Shown here: positions 1 through 9,420 of the stretch, one piece after another
How positions within the stretch are numbered: position 1 is the first letter of the stretch
Layout of the letters: each line of letters starts with the position of its first letter
Origin: Dendrophyllia cribrosa
Lineage: Eukaryota > Cnidaria > Anthozoa > Scleractinia > Dendrophylliidae
NCBI GenBank assembly: GCA_024195265.1
Contig: JAJLRJ010000008.1
Coordinates: 27,435,432-27,499,431, forward strand
Length of the DNA stretch: 64,000 nt
Reading direction: 5' to 3'
Program-made: the position numbers and the translations under genes
The notes under the pieces: generated by a model
Told to the model about the DNA's origin: nothing
What the model saw: only the letters and a program-made list of their open reading frames with translations
Database searches by the model: none

Positions 1-2
1 AG

Positions 3-418
3 ACCGCCGTTTTCCTCGATGACGGTTAGATAACTGAGAACGATTATGATGTATGTAAAAACGTAGCTGCGACAGTGAGAAATGATTTGTTTCGTGCAGG
101 ATTAATTGCTAACGATGAGAAATTTGTGTGGGAACCAATTCAAATCTTAGATTGGTTGGGGTTACGTTGGGATTCCAAACACGGTTCTATCCATGTTTTG
201 AAGAGACGTTTGGAAAATATTTACGTTGATATCGACAAGCTAATCAGTATTGAGTTTAGTGTTTCTGCTAGAGTCCTTGCCTCATTTGTCGGTAAGATAA
301 TCTCAACCAGGCCGGTGGTCGGAAGCATTAGCAGAATAATGACCAGACATTGTGCCATGTCCGTTGCCGCTGCTCAAGACTGGGATTCGCCGTTTGTACT
401 TAATGAAAATAGCATTAA
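3..418 (+). pseudogene. DIRS reverse transcriptase, C-terminal part
   Basis: One frame reads AVFLDDG, which is the RT catalytic YxDD-type motif, then a stop at 27-29, then continues openly through WEPIQILDWLGLRWDS, typical of the DIRS RT thumb region that leads into RNase H. The reading frame runs up to the TTAA at 415-418, where a DNA element interrupts it. It resumes exactly in frame at 1434 (NENSIN then KVYFWKHNL), so the interruption is a clean insertion. The ATG at 75 is internal and not a start. The piece is a retroelement relic with no cellular role. Confidence 0.8.
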
Positions 419-1429
419 CCCATTGACACCTGAACCGCCCGTAACCGCCCGTACAAGACTCCACTGCTTTAAAAAATTGTAACTTTCTCAATCGTGCGAA
501 CATTGCCTTAACTAGCAGTTGTGAGCATTGACTAGAAAGTCTTTCAAATTGAGATACCCAATAAACACAAAAAAGTCATCGATTTTTGCAGAATATCAGC
601 GTTTGAATTTGGACAATAACAAAAATTACCGTTTTTAACGTCATAGAAAAACAACAAAAATCACGTTTTTGCCTTTAGTTTTTTTTATTCAAATCATCGT
701 GGCAAACCCAAAAGTCAACATTTACAGCAAAATTCAGTCCTAGTCCTAGCTTAGCAGTGAATTTTTTTGCTCTTATTCGTTGCTCGGGCCTAACTACAGC
801 TTCTTATACTAGTGCATACTCACCTTGCCTCGATTTTCAACATCACCACCGCACTGCATGCTGGGAAAAAGCCAAAAATTTTGACAGCGTTCCATTCTTT
901 CCCCACACATTTCATATTTATACTAAGTCCACAGCCACTCCGACCCATCGCCGAAATTTCGCGCTTGTTGTATTCTCCTGTGGTCGCAACTTCCAAAATA
1001 TGCCGCGGTAGGTCGAGAAATTTATCCAGAGTCGAGTCCCAAAGCCACTTCGTTTCCAGGCGGCCATTTTTCCAGTTCAACGAGCAACGAGCCAAATTCG
1101 TAAACGAAGTACAACACCTAACTCGCTTCATTGAGAAGTGGACTCAGAACTACCTCCAAACTTAATGATGCTCACCAGGCAGCTACTAAAGATGAAAAAT
1201 GGCTGTGAACTTACCAAAAATCGTAGATAATTCATATTGGACCCTTTATTGCAAATCAACCAAGCAAAATGAGATCGTCACAATGACGTTTCCAGTAAAC
1301 TCGAGCCTTCAGTGTTTTAGAACAGCAGCACTTTTAATGGTAACTCCAAATATGAAGTCGCGAAATCCTATGGGGCGTGTGTATGCAGAAAATCACTCAA
1401 AAACGTAAAAATCCTCAGGTGTGAATGGG
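419..1429. mobile_element. TTAA-flanked DNA element (piggyBac-like, non-autonomous)
   Basis: The ends are CCCATTGACACCTGA on the left and the inverse of CCCATTCACACCTGA on the right, each bordered by TTAA (415-418 and 1430-1433). TTAA target duplication with CCC termini is the signature of piggyBac elements. The 1011-bp interior has no ORF that I recognise as a transposase, so it is non-autonomous. Removing it together with one TTAA restores the DIRS reading frame across the junction, which proves that it is an insertion. Confidence 0.75.
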
Positions 1430-1433
1430 TTAA

Positions 1434-2300
1434 CAAAGTGTATTTCTGGAAGCACAACTTAGAACGTGTCAATGACAGGTATTGTTTTAACAAGGGTAGT
1501 GCTAATCGTGTTGTTTACTCTGATGCCAGCGCTACGGGTTGTGGTGTTCATGTGACGCTTAATGAGGAAAAGATTTGTCACACAATGTGGAATGAGGAGG
1601 AAAGGTCTAAAAGCTCCACGTGGAGAGAGTTAGCGGCTGTTGATTTTGCTTTGCAATCTTTCAGCCATTTTCTTGAAAATTCGTATGTTAAGTGGTTTAC
1701 TGACAACCAGGTTACAGCCAAGGTTATAGAGTGCGGGAGCATGAGAGATTTACAATTTCTTTGTTTAAAAGTTTTTTTAGAATTGTTTGTTGCATAGAAT
1801 TTTCCTTGACATTCAATGGATTCCTCGCACAGAAATACAGAGCTGATTATATTTGGCGCTTGATTGACACGGACGATTCGCAAATGACTTCGCAGTTTTT
1901 TCGATTGCTGGAAAACCTTTGGAAACGATCGATTGTTTTGCCAATTATTATAATAAAAAGTGCTTTAGATTTTATTCGAGATTCTGGAATCCTGGTTGTG
2001 CAAGTGTTGATGTTTTTCGTGCAATTTCTCAGCAAGGAAAATTGTTTAGTTGTACCGCCCGTAGGTTTAATTATAAGAGTGCTTTATCACTTGGGTACGC
2101 AAAAAGCATCCGGAACTCTGGTTGTGCCTTTTTGGCCTTCGGCCAGTTTCTGGCCTTTTCTGACAAGAATCTATGCAGATTTCATTGTGACCTACAAAGT
2201 ATTCCGTGGCAACCTTGTATTCAGACTACGGGAGAAACACCAAATCCTTATTAGTTTCATGGCAGCGTTCTCGCGTTGCGTTTTTTCTTTCTACGAGATT
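1434..2300 (+). pseudogene. DIRS RNase H and downstream linker
   Basis: The translation contains VVYSDASATGCGVH (first catalytic Asp), WRELAAVDFAL (catalytic Glu) and WFTDNQVTAK (second Asp), the standard DIRS RNase H signature in order. After about 1790 the sense frame shifts by one. It continues with IQWIPRTEIQ, ADYI and DTDD blocks, then a segment around FWNPGCASVDVF that normally follows RNase H in these elements. At least one frameshift is present. It belongs to the same element as the RT piece upstream of the insertion at 419-1429. Confidence 0.75.
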
Positions 2301-2695
2301 GAATGAGAGCTTTAAATGGTGACACTTTGTTAGTGTTCAGCTGGTTTTGAGTTTGTGACGATTTTGCGGGCGCTGGTCCTCTCGAATTGGATAAAACATT
2401 TGAATAAGGCGCCGGCCTTTTGATCGTTTTAAATTTATTTGGTTTAATTGGCACTGGCCCTCTTTCATCTTATGAGCACTTCAAGGTTGGTAGTGGATTT
2501 TGAAAGTAGTAAGCATTTTAGAGATGGCGCTGGCCATTAATAATTAGTGCATGGATCGACGTTCCTAGCAGTGTCAAACCTTCCACTCAGGGGCTTGTTC
2601 GGCTGCTCTTAAGTTCCAGGGTCGAATACCCCGTTGAGGGTTATCTTGCTAAAATTAAAAAGTTCTTCATTTGGTGTCAAGATAAGAGCATTTCG
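2301..2695 (+). other. DIRS inter-domain spacer, no clear coding signal
   Basis: This lies between the RNase H relic and the recombinase relic of the same DIRS element. All frames are short and broken. I see no tRNA, promoter or other discrete element. It probably holds the decayed N terminus of the recombinase ORF. Confidence 0.4.
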
Positions 2696-2699
2696 CTCA

Positions 2700-3130
2700 A
2701 GTTACCCTTCTCTTCTTCTGTAGCAGTTATCTACCTGGCCGAGGCCTTTGAAAGTTCTAAATCAAGTTGATCCGTAATTTGTGCGCATGCGGTGCTCAAG
2801 TGGCTTCGTGCTTTTGTGCCAGCGCCTAATCCTTTCGATAGTGCTGTTTGCAGTAATGTCCTAGAGGCTGCAAAGAGAGCTAAAACTTGCCCAGTTTAGA
2901 AGAAAGAACCGTTCACCGCTGAGATGGTTAAAAAAGTGATCGATAGGTATGCGTGTACAAGTACTAGCTTGAGTGATCTGAGAATTGCTGCTATATGCAC
3001 TCTAGGTTTTGCGGCGTTTTTTAGTTACAACGAAATAATTAACATTTTATCCAAGCATTTAGAATTCAGTGACGATTTTCTCAAAAATTTGATCCCAAAG
3101 ATACAGGAAAGGCAAGTTAATTTGTATTAG
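2700..3130 (+). pseudogene. DIRS tyrosine recombinase, truncated N-terminal half
   Basis: The plus strand reads a helical SAM-like N-terminal domain (AVLKWLRAFVPAPNPF) and then LRIAAICTLGFAAFFSYNEI, the box I region of DIRS/Crypton-type tyrosine recombinases. Two stops interrupt the frame (near 2768 and 2899). The C-terminal HxxR and Tyr motifs are absent because the sequence ends at 3130, just before the next element. The box I arginine is replaced by serine, so even the remaining part would be inactive. Confidence 0.7.
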
Positions 3131-3197
3131 CAGAATTTCTAGTATTTATTGTCCAGTCCGGCTACTTATGGAGGGGGCTTAGGTACCCTGGTTAGCT

Positions 3198-3900
3198 GTG
3201 GGGGCCTTGATGACCTGCCACATAGCTTCCATTCAACCATCCCCAGTAGCGGGCCAAGGGCAGGGAGATATGACTAGAGTCGACTTAAATCCGCATGTGC
3301 AACTCAGGAAAGCAAACACTGGTAAAACGAAGGAGAAACCCCTGCTCATTCCCGATTTTGTGGACGTGTACTCAGGTTTCACTGAGCCAGAAGAGCAAGA
3401 GATAGGTTCGAGTGGTGGAGCTCAGGTAATTGTGCGAGCGTTCAAAAAGAAAACACTGGTCCTTGAAACATCACGCTCTCGCAGTGGATGGGGGCTAGCG
3501 TTAAGATCCGAAACGTTCTTCTCGAGCGTCAGAATATGGATGGGCGATTCAAGACTACCTTGCCCACATAGTTAAGGGATCGGAGCTAATCGAACAGTAC
3601 AGGTGGCACTCGTTATTCTCTACGACAACGAGTACCCCAAACTCCAACACTACCACGGGAAAAGCTGAGGCAGTGAATCTCAACATTTACATACGAGATT
3701 CCTGAAGAAACGGCAAGGAACCTCCCTGTCAAGCCATACCCCACCCGCCGGGGCAAGGGCCAGCAAATCTTCCACAGAGCTATCTGTTTGCAAGCTCTAC
3801 AACTCACCAACAGGGTGCCATTGGCCACCTTGCAAGTTTCAGCACAACTGCATCACACCAAGGTGTGGCAAGAAACACCCTGAATATACTTACTATTATT
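3198..3900 (+). pseudogene. DIRS gag-like ORF with CCHC-like knuckle
   Basis: The first 380 bases read an open frame with KPLLIPDFVDVYSGF, a conserved block of DIRS/Ngaro first ORFs. Further on, in another frame near 3815-3880, the translation PCKFQHNCITPRCGKKH gives a Cys/His knuckle of the kind that ends these gag-like proteins. Frameshifts separate the two. In active elements the protein would package the element RNA. Here it is a relic directly upstream of the RT of the same element. Confidence 0.6.
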
Positions 3901-3959
3901 GCTCGCAAACCCCAGTTTCTCCACAAATTGGGCGATTATGAAAAACTGCGACATCTCTT

Positions 3960-4525
3960 CACCCCTTTCCTTGGAACACTGACGTTTGGAACAAAGAATT
4001 ACATCAGGACATTATTGACAGGGACTTCCTAATGGATGGTATTACCAACGGTTTTAAAATAATTCCTGATAATTTACAACTAGAAGATGTTAATGTGAAC
4101 AATTACCATTCTGCCATTGACTCGACAGTACGAACAAGTGGAAAGACAAATCTTGACAGAAATAAACTAGGGGAACTATATCGTCACAACCGAAAAACCG
4201 ACCATTGTTTGTGCCCTTGGGGCAATACCAAAACCAGACTCAACCGACATTCGTCTTATTCATGATTGCAGCAGACCCGACTTAACTAGTTTGAACTCGT
4301 GTGCTAACTATGATCATGAACACTATTCATACGCCACCGTCGACAAGGTAACAGAAAATATAAAGTAAGGCGCGTTCATGGCTAAAATTGAGTTAAAAAG
4401 TGCATACCGCCACGTCCCAATCCACCCATCAAATTACAAAGCGACGGGATTGAAATGGCAATTTCATGACGATAACGCCTTTACATATCTCTATGACACT
4501 AAACTCCCATTTGGAGTTATATAGT
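3960..4525 (+). pseudogene. DIRS reverse transcriptase, fingers and palm
   Basis: The translation carries FLMDGITNGFKI, then PTIVCALGAIPKPDS and IRLIHDCSRP, then AKIELKSAYRHVPIHPSN and LYDTKLPFGV, which is the conserved N-terminal RT order in DIRS elements. The motif A aspartate (normally KIDLKSAYRH) is Glu here. A frameshift lies near 4140 and a stop near 4365. The sequence breaks at a TTTA microsatellite just before the residues that precede motif C. Confidence 0.8.
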
Positions 4526-4550
4526 TATTTATTTATTTATTTATTTAATT
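4524..4550. repeat. (TTTA)n microsatellite inside RT
   Basis: About six TTTA units separate the LPFGV block from the ARRGF-like block of the DIRS RT. The intervening residues expected in this family are missing, so the microsatellite marks a small deletion or replacement. Confidence 0.85.
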
Positions 4551-4575
4551 TTTTCACCGCTTAACTCAATCGATC

Positions 4576-4953
4576 ATGCGAATGATGTCCCGAAGGGGCT
4601 TCATTGTTGTCGGCTACTTAGATGATTTTCTCATCATCGCAGACAATGAACAAGACTGTTGGACAGCATTTTGGGAACTCATAACATTATTTGAACGTTT
4701 AGGACTGACAGTAAATTGGAACAAAGTTGTTTCTTCATGCCATCGTCTCGCTTATCTTGGCATAGAAATTGATAGCAAGTGTAGCAAACTTCGGTTGCCC
4801 GATCATAAATTGAGAGAAATCCGAGCTCTTCTAAGTAAAACATTAGCGAAATCTAAATTTACAAAGCGAGAGTTACAGTCATTAGTGGGAAAACTGAACT
4901 TTACGGCGCGTGTCGTCTATGGGGGCGTACAATCTTGTGCGGTGAATCATTGA
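4576..4953 (+). pseudogene. DIRS reverse transcriptase, motif C and thumb
   Basis: The open frame reads MMSRRGFIVVGYLDDFLIIA, the RT catalytic motif C with both aspartates intact. It is followed by LGLTVNWNKV and LAYLGIEID, and then by the KRELQSLVGKLNF block that bridges to RNase H in DIRS elements. It continues the RT relic upstream of the microsatellite. The ATG at 4576 is internal. Confidence 0.85.
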
Positions 4954-5057
4954 TGCAATTAACACCTTAAAGCGCCCTTATCACAGGAAACGAAAGACAT
5001 CTTGTGGTGGGCAGATTTCATGGAGCACTTCAATGGGAAAACCTTTTTCGTCTCCAC

Positions 5058-5474
5058 TGAACCAACATCGGTTGCCGAATTTTCAACTAATGCGAGTCTA
5101 GTGGGTGGTGGTGGCCACTACCAGCAAGATTGGTTCTACAACTGTATGTTGACTGGGAATTGGACTTTCTGCATTTACAAAACTGTCATATCAATGAGTT
5201 GGAACTTTTTACGGTCTTACTAGCCCTTAGACGATGGGGTACACAACTTTCAGATAAATGGATTGTTAACTACACGGACAATGCGGTCACAAAGTCTTGG
5301 CTTAACAAAGGCACTAGTAAATCAGAAAGAATCATGGTGTGGTTACGAGAAATCTTCTGGATATCGGCAGTTAACAACTTCAGAGTAACCACGCTACATT
5401 AAAACTGCTACCACTGCAGACACACTATCACGTTTGCACAGTCACCTGAGTGCTGCTCATTTCCTATCACTACT
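5058..5474 (+). pseudogene. DIRS RNase H
   Basis: The translation (with one frameshift near 5150) gives VAEFSTNASLVGGGGHY, NELELFTVLLALRRWG and VNYTDNAVTKSWLNKG. These match the three RNase H catalytic blocks, but the first Asp is Asn here (STNAS instead of STDAS). It ends with ADTLSRLHSHLSAAHFL, the normal C-terminal tail, and is then interrupted near 5475 by unrelated sequence that starts with a hairpin. Confidence 0.75.
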
Positions 5475-6120
5475 TCATTGGTCGGGCTGCTTGGCTGCAA
5501 GCCAAGCCTGCCCGACGTATAAATTCACTTTTCGGAATTTTGTTTCTCCGTAAGAAAAATGTGTTTCAAGTGCGTGGTTTTCAGGTGGTTTGTAGCCTGC
5601 GGCTAATTTTTCAAGTGTTTTTGAGATTAAGAGTTTAGATGAATTGATTAAATGGTTGGCGCTTTCTCGAATGGCTTCACATTTAGAAACATATATCGTG
5701 CTGTAGCGTTTACCGTCAAGTCTTAAAAAATCCATTTGAAGTCCACAGATCGGTTTTAATTTTCCATACTGAGTTTGAAGACATTGCTTCGCGTATTCAC
5801 AGATAAAAATGACCACAAAGTGACGTCATATCACTTGACATAGCAACTTCAAGGTCATAAGAGATCACTGAAAACAAGAACTCTAAAATGAAAGTTGACC
5901 TTTAGCGTATAATCGTGTCCATTTCTCTCCTATTTCAAACAATGCGAATTTGTGTCAAGCTAGGACATTAAAGACAAATTTGGTTTATTCACCAAAGGAC
6001 TCCAGATGAGAAACATGTTTAAGCTTAAACGACTGTAAAACAAATCATGGCAATTCAACTAATGCTCGTGCCTAAGGGGCACTTACAAGACCCTAAAGCT
6101 CGACTTTACCACTCGTAGAG
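5475..6120. other. Unassigned insert between RNase H and recombinase, opens with a hairpin
   Basis: At 5481-5516 the sequence folds into a 16-bp stem (GTCGGGCTGCTTGGCT paired with AGCCAAGCCTGCCCGAC, one mismatch or bulge). The rest of the interval has no frame resembling DIRS protein. It is probably a small non-coding insertion or the decayed inter-ORF region. Confidence 0.4.
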
Positions 6121-6123
6121 TTC

Positions 6124-6617
6124 TTGTTCTGGATCAATCAAGTTAATCAAGAACAATCCAAATCTGTCACCAGCTACTCTATCTCTGCTTCCAACACAGG
6201 TTCAACTCGCTCTCAAGAGCAGGCCCTAGATGAAGAACGTAAAGTCTATAGAAGCCAGGCCTTCGCCGACACTACAAGAACAACGTACAAGTCGCAGTTT
6301 CGGGCACTGCTGAGATATGTCACCTTTCTGCCACGCACCTTGTCGTCAAGCAGCATTCCAAAATATCTTAACATTGTACGACTTATTCATCTGCAGTATG
6401 GCTATCCCAACCCACTGGATAACAAGTTACTGAAATTTCAGTATTCATTGCTTATTCGTGGTATTAAAAGAACAAGTGTTAAGCCACCACTCGACCAAAA
6501 CTTTCTATAACACCCTCTTTGCTCAAAGAAATCCGTAAGCAATTGACTCGCACAGACTGCTTTGATGCTACTTTCTGGGCTGCTTGCCTGGTTGCCTTTT
6601 ATAGCTTTTTTAGGAAA
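6124..6617 (+). pseudogene. DIRS tyrosine recombinase, N-terminal part
   Basis: The frame reads an N-terminal SAM-like domain (RSQAFADTTRTTYKSQFRAL), then CFDATFWAACLVAFYSFFRK, which is box I with the catalytic Arg present. One frameshift occurs near 6505. The coding sequence stops abruptly after FFRK, where a Helitron-like element begins. The partner C-terminal half is at 10370. The recombinase would integrate circular DIRS cDNA. Confidence 0.8.
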
Positions 6618-6711
6618 GCTTATTTTTAGCGAAGCGAGGGCCGAAGGCCCGAGCGTAGCGAGGTTAATAAATTTGTCGTCCCTCGGAAGCCGAGCCGCGC
6701 GAATTCGAGCG

Positions 6712-6770
<59 letters not shown>
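6712..6770. repeat. Poly(A) plus (TA)n tract, left PLE flank
   Basis: A run of 16 A bases is followed by about 22 TA dinucleotides. The matching place in Helitron-like copy 2 (near 58375-58395) also has a poly(A)/TATATA tract but no PLE. The PLE therefore inserted into a simple repeat that was already there. Confidence 0.9.
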
Positions 6771-6772
<2 letters not shown>

Positions 6773-7112
6773 TAGTAGGTGAACTACTCAGATCTTGAGT
6801 GGATGGACGTTTAATACAGAACTGTTTCGTAGGCCACCGAAGAGGTGACCCACTCCTCAGTTAAACTCCATTTTACACTGAACCGTTAAGTCTACATCAA
6901 CAGTATTATTGCGTGATGAAAGCGGTTTAAATAAGCACGTGATGGAAAGGGTTTCAATGGTTGAAATAATATAACGGTTAAAACAATATGCTCGCGTGAT
7001 GATATGGGCAGCGCGCGCGCTTTCAAAACCTAAGTCACACTAAGTGTTCGCGCTAAATTTACAAAATTGGATATGCGCTACGTTGAACTGTACCTTAGAA
7101 TGAACTTCCGCC
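6769..7112 (-). repeat. Left inverted arm of the PLE
   Basis: This is the reverse complement of 8386-8729. It includes the PLE 3' untranslated region and the final codons (RRKFILRYSST). It therefore represents a second 3' end joined head-to-head, not a transposon-type terminal repeat. Confidence 0.9.
6805..6869 (-). ncRNA. Hammerhead ribozyme (type I), minus strand
   Basis: The minus strand of this interval is identical to the plus-strand ribozyme at 8629-8693, with the same CTGAGGA core, 10-bp stem II, GAAA and three-base-pair stem III. It would process transcripts that run leftward through the inverted arm. Confidence 0.85.
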
Positions 7113-7235
7113 TCAGAACACCTGAACATCTCAGCCAGCGAGCGACGAACGATCATCAATTCCAAGCACTCCCTACTCTTTAGCAAAGGCCAACCATGGG
7201 AAAAGAGAAATGCAACATCAAATTTCGACGTCACC

Positions 7236-8420
7236 ATGGGAAGCTACGACGGAGCGGAGACTTGTGAACTGGTGGGTTGTTACCTTCTGTCGCAACTAAA
7301 CGATATACCTGGCATTGAAATCGGCCTTTACCGCGACGACGGGCTAGCAGTACTTAACCAAACACCACGAGAGATAGAGAGAGCAAAAAAAGAGATATGC
7401 CAAATATTCGCGAGGAACAATCTAAAAATCACCAACGAAGCAAACAAGAAAGTTGTCAACTTCCTCGATGTAACACTAGACCTAAACACAGGAAAATTCA
7501 AGCCATATGCTAAACCATTGAGCACCCCTCTCTACGTTCACAGCCAATCGAACAACCCACCCAAAATCCTTGAAAACATACCTGAAGCAATCAACCGACG
7601 ACTATCTAGCATTTCATCTGATGAAGCCGTCTTTAACGAAGCAGCGCCCCCATATCAAGAAGCACTGAGAAAGAGCGGGTACACGCACAGACTAGAGTTC
7701 AAGCCTCCACCACAGGGACCACCAACACAAAAACGCAAGCGACGAAGAAATGTTATATGGTTCAACCCACCATATAACAAGAACGTCAAAACAAACATCG
7801 GAAGAGAGTTCATATGCCTCATCAACAGATCTTTCCCTACGGGCCACAAGCTGAGGAAAATATTCAACAGAAACACCCTGAAACTCAGCTACAGCTGCAT
7901 GCCCAACGCTAAGCAATTAATAGATGGCCACAACAAAGCCATACTACAGAACGCAGAAACAACACAACCGCAACAAGGCGAAGGGAAGAAAACATGCAAC
8001 TGTAGGAAAAAAGAAGAATGTCCACTGGATGGGGAATGCCTGGTGAGCGAGGTCGTGTATCAAACCACAGTAAAAACACAAGACGCACAAAAGACATACA
8101 TCGGCCTAACAGCAAACCAGTTTAAGGCAAAATACCGAAACCACCAGATGTCATTCGGGCACGTTAAGAGGAGAAACGAGACCGAGCTCAGCAAACACCT
8201 GTGGAAGCTGAAGGATGACAACAAAGAATTCACAGTCACGTGGAAGATCGTCGCAAAAGCAAAGCCATACACGAACCTTACTAAACGTTGTAACCTTTGT
8301 AACACTGAAAAGTTTTTTCTGATCACTAAGCCGCACATGGCAACGCTAAACAGGCGCAATGAGCTAATTTCGACATGTAGGCACCGGCGGAAGTTCATTC
8401 TAAGGTACAGTTCAACGTAG
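7236..8420 (+). CDS. Penelope-like RT C-terminus plus GIY-YIG endonuclease, 5'-partial
   Basis: The frame is open for 394 codons without a stop and is already open from 7113, so the ATG is internal and the RT N-terminus is missing. The upstream frame reads SLLFSKGQPW and then FDVTMGSYDGAE, and motif C is YRDDGL at about residue 32, typical of this RT clade. A basic linker follows (KRKRRR near 170), then a Cys cluster (CNCRKKEECPLDGECL at about 254-269). The GIY-YIG nuclease comes next: VVYQTTV, then TYIGLT at about 286, an Arg in KAKYRNH, and a Glu in CNTEKFFLI near 358. The protein would prime reverse transcription at nicked DNA. It is truncated but otherwise undecayed, which suggests a young insertion. 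Confidence 0.88.
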   Translation: MGSYDGAETCELVGCYLLSQLNDIPGIEIGLYRDDGLAVLNQTPREIERAKKEICQIFARNNLKITNEANKKVVNFLDVTLDLNTGKFKPYAKPLSTPLYVHSQSNNPPKILENIPEAINRRLSSISSDEAVFNEAAPPYQEALRKSGYTHRLEFKPPPQGPPTQKRKRRRNVIWFNPPYNKNVKTNIGREFICLINRSFPTGHKLRKIFNRNTLKLSYSCMPNAKQLIDGHNKAILQNAETTQPQQGEGKKTCNCRKKEECPLDGECLVSEVVYQTTVKTQDAQKTYIGLTANQFKAKYRNHQMSFGHVKRRNETELSKHLWKLKDDNKEFTVTWKIVAKAKPYTNLTKRCNLCNTEKFFLITKPHMATLNRRNELISTCRHRRKFILRYSST

Positions 8421-8729
8421 CGCATATCCAATTTTGTAAATTTAGCGCGAGCACTTAGTGTGACTTAGGTTTTGAAAGCGCGCGCGCTGCCCATATCATC
8501 ACGCGAGCATATTGTTTTAACCGTTATATTATTTCAACCATTGAAACCCTTTCCATCACGTGCTTATTTAAACCGCTTTCATCACGCAATAATACTGTTG
8601 ATGTAGACTTAACGGTTCAGTGTCAAATGGAGTTTAACTGAGGAGTGGGTCACCTCTTCGGTGGCCTACGAAACAGTTCTGTATTAAACGTCCATCCACT
8701 CAAGATCTGAGTAGTTCACCTACTAGTAT
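8386..8729 (+). repeat. Right arm of the PLE inverted pair (3' end of the element)
   Basis: This contains the last codons and stop of the RT/GIY-YIG frame, the GCGCGCGCGC-rich 3' region and the hammerhead. It is the sense-oriented partner of 6769-7112. Confidence 0.9.
8629..8693 (+). ncRNA. Hammerhead ribozyme (type I) in PLE 3' region
   Basis: All core elements are present in order. CTGAGGA (8638-8644) is followed by stem II (8645-8654 with 8660-8669, ten pairs, one G-T) closed by TCTTC. GAAA is at 8670-8673. Stem III is CAG/CTG closed by TT (8674-8681). The cleavage triplet is GTA at 8681-8683. Stem I pairs 8632-8637 (GTTTAA) with 8684-8689 (TTAAAC), and is extended by GGA with TCC. Predicted self-cleavage lies between 8683 and 8684. 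A very short stem III is typical of hammerheads reported in PLEs and retrozymes. The pairing is read directly from the sequence; activity is inferred. Confidence 0.88.
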
Positions 8730-8792
8730 AACCCGCTCCTTCACCGCAAGTAGAGCACTATCTTGGCTTCGCCGGTGAACATTTAACTGAAA

Positions 8793-8793
<1 letters not shown>

Positions 8794-8835
<42 letters not shown>

Positions 8836-8842
8836 TTATATA
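8794..8842. repeat. (TA)n tract, right PLE flank
   Basis: TA repeats with a few TTTA interruptions. This is the right part of the microsatellite into which the PLE inserted. The Helitron-like sequence resumes immediately after it (CTTGATGGTGTCCTGCAG). Confidence 0.9.
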
Positions 8843-8843
8843 C

Positions 8844-9420
8844 TTGATGGTGTCCTGCAGTTGCCTGGCAACAAACATCGCGACCGCTGACAATGGCGCA
8901 CTCTCATGTTTATTCATGGGGACCGTGCCGGCGGCCGTTTACCCAGTGTACAAATCTTTACTTTCGGTGAACCACAACCGATTTCTGATACAAATGAGAA
9001 AGAACAGCAAACACAACATCGCTGAATTCAACAAGTGGCTGGAAATCCTTGTCCGAGAAAATGAACCACCGAAACTCCGCTGAACGGTGACTTGAAATTC
9101 AGCGCGATCGAGCAACGAAGAGGCAACGAGAGCATAGATTACAAAGACTTCGAACAGCCTAGGCACACCGTTTGACTAGGTTCAAACGCCTTGACAAAAT
9201 GCCGCCATTAGAATTCTGAACGAAACCGATCAGGAGAGGCGACACCGACTGGAAGTGTTGGACAACATGATTCTGTTTGTGGATGCAACGAGAGGTTGCA
9301 AGAATTACACGATCAGCTAAATACTCGTGACGAATATCTTTCATACCTGATACGGTAGGAAAAAAAGCAAACACTGATTACAGGAAAGACTCAGAGAAGA
9401 AGAGCGATTAAGAAATGTAG
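8844..9420 (+). pseudogene. Coding-like fragment inside Helitron-like copy 1
   Basis: The first 240 bases form an open frame (79 residues) containing MRKNSKHNIAEFNKWLEI. The inverted copy at 58145-58425 keeps the same frame with mostly conservative changes (MRKNSKHNNVGFNRWLEI). Farther on, broken frames give ILNETDQERRHRLEVLDN, a charged helical segment. Conservation between copies suggests coding origin, perhaps captured host or element sequence, but I do not recognise the protein. Confidence 0.35.

Larger units (their letters stand above)
1..3135 (+). mobile_element. DIRS-type tyrosine-recombinase retroelement, decayed (copy 1)
   Basis: The plus strand reads, in order, the end of a reverse transcriptase (FLDDG motif at about 12-26), the DIRS-style connection to RNase H, an RNase H core and a tyrosine-recombinase fragment. 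That order is diagnostic of DIRS elements, which integrate with a tyrosine recombinase instead of a DDE integrase. The left end lies outside the window and the recombinase is cut off near 3130. Stop codons, frameshifts and a 1-kb insertion (419-1429) show that it is dead. The recombinase motif GFAAFFSYNEI has Ser where this family normally has the catalytic Arg (usually FLRY or similar). Confidence 0.8.
6769..8793 (+). mobile_element. Penelope-like element, 5'-truncated with inverted terminal copy
   Basis: A plus-strand RT/GIY-YIG coding segment (7113-8420) is followed by a 3' region. That 3' region, plus the last dozen codons, is repeated in inverted orientation at the left end (6769-7112 against 8386-8729, 344 bp each and nearly identical). 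Both arms carry a hammerhead ribozyme. Both outer borders are TA microsatellite. PLEs are known for truncated, partly inverted or tandem copies and for hammerhead motifs in their pseudo-LTRs, so this fits well. A 60-bp tail beyond the right arm (8730-8793) has no left counterpart. Confidence 0.85.

Noticed and set aside
1731..2306. 191-codon frame read as a separate membrane-like protein
   Set aside because: It is an alternate-frame reading of the DIRS RNase H and linker region. The DIRS motifs explain this DNA.
2575..2645. tRNA-like B box (AGGGTCGAATACCCC)
   Set aside because: No matching A box, acceptor stem or anticodon arm can be folded around it.
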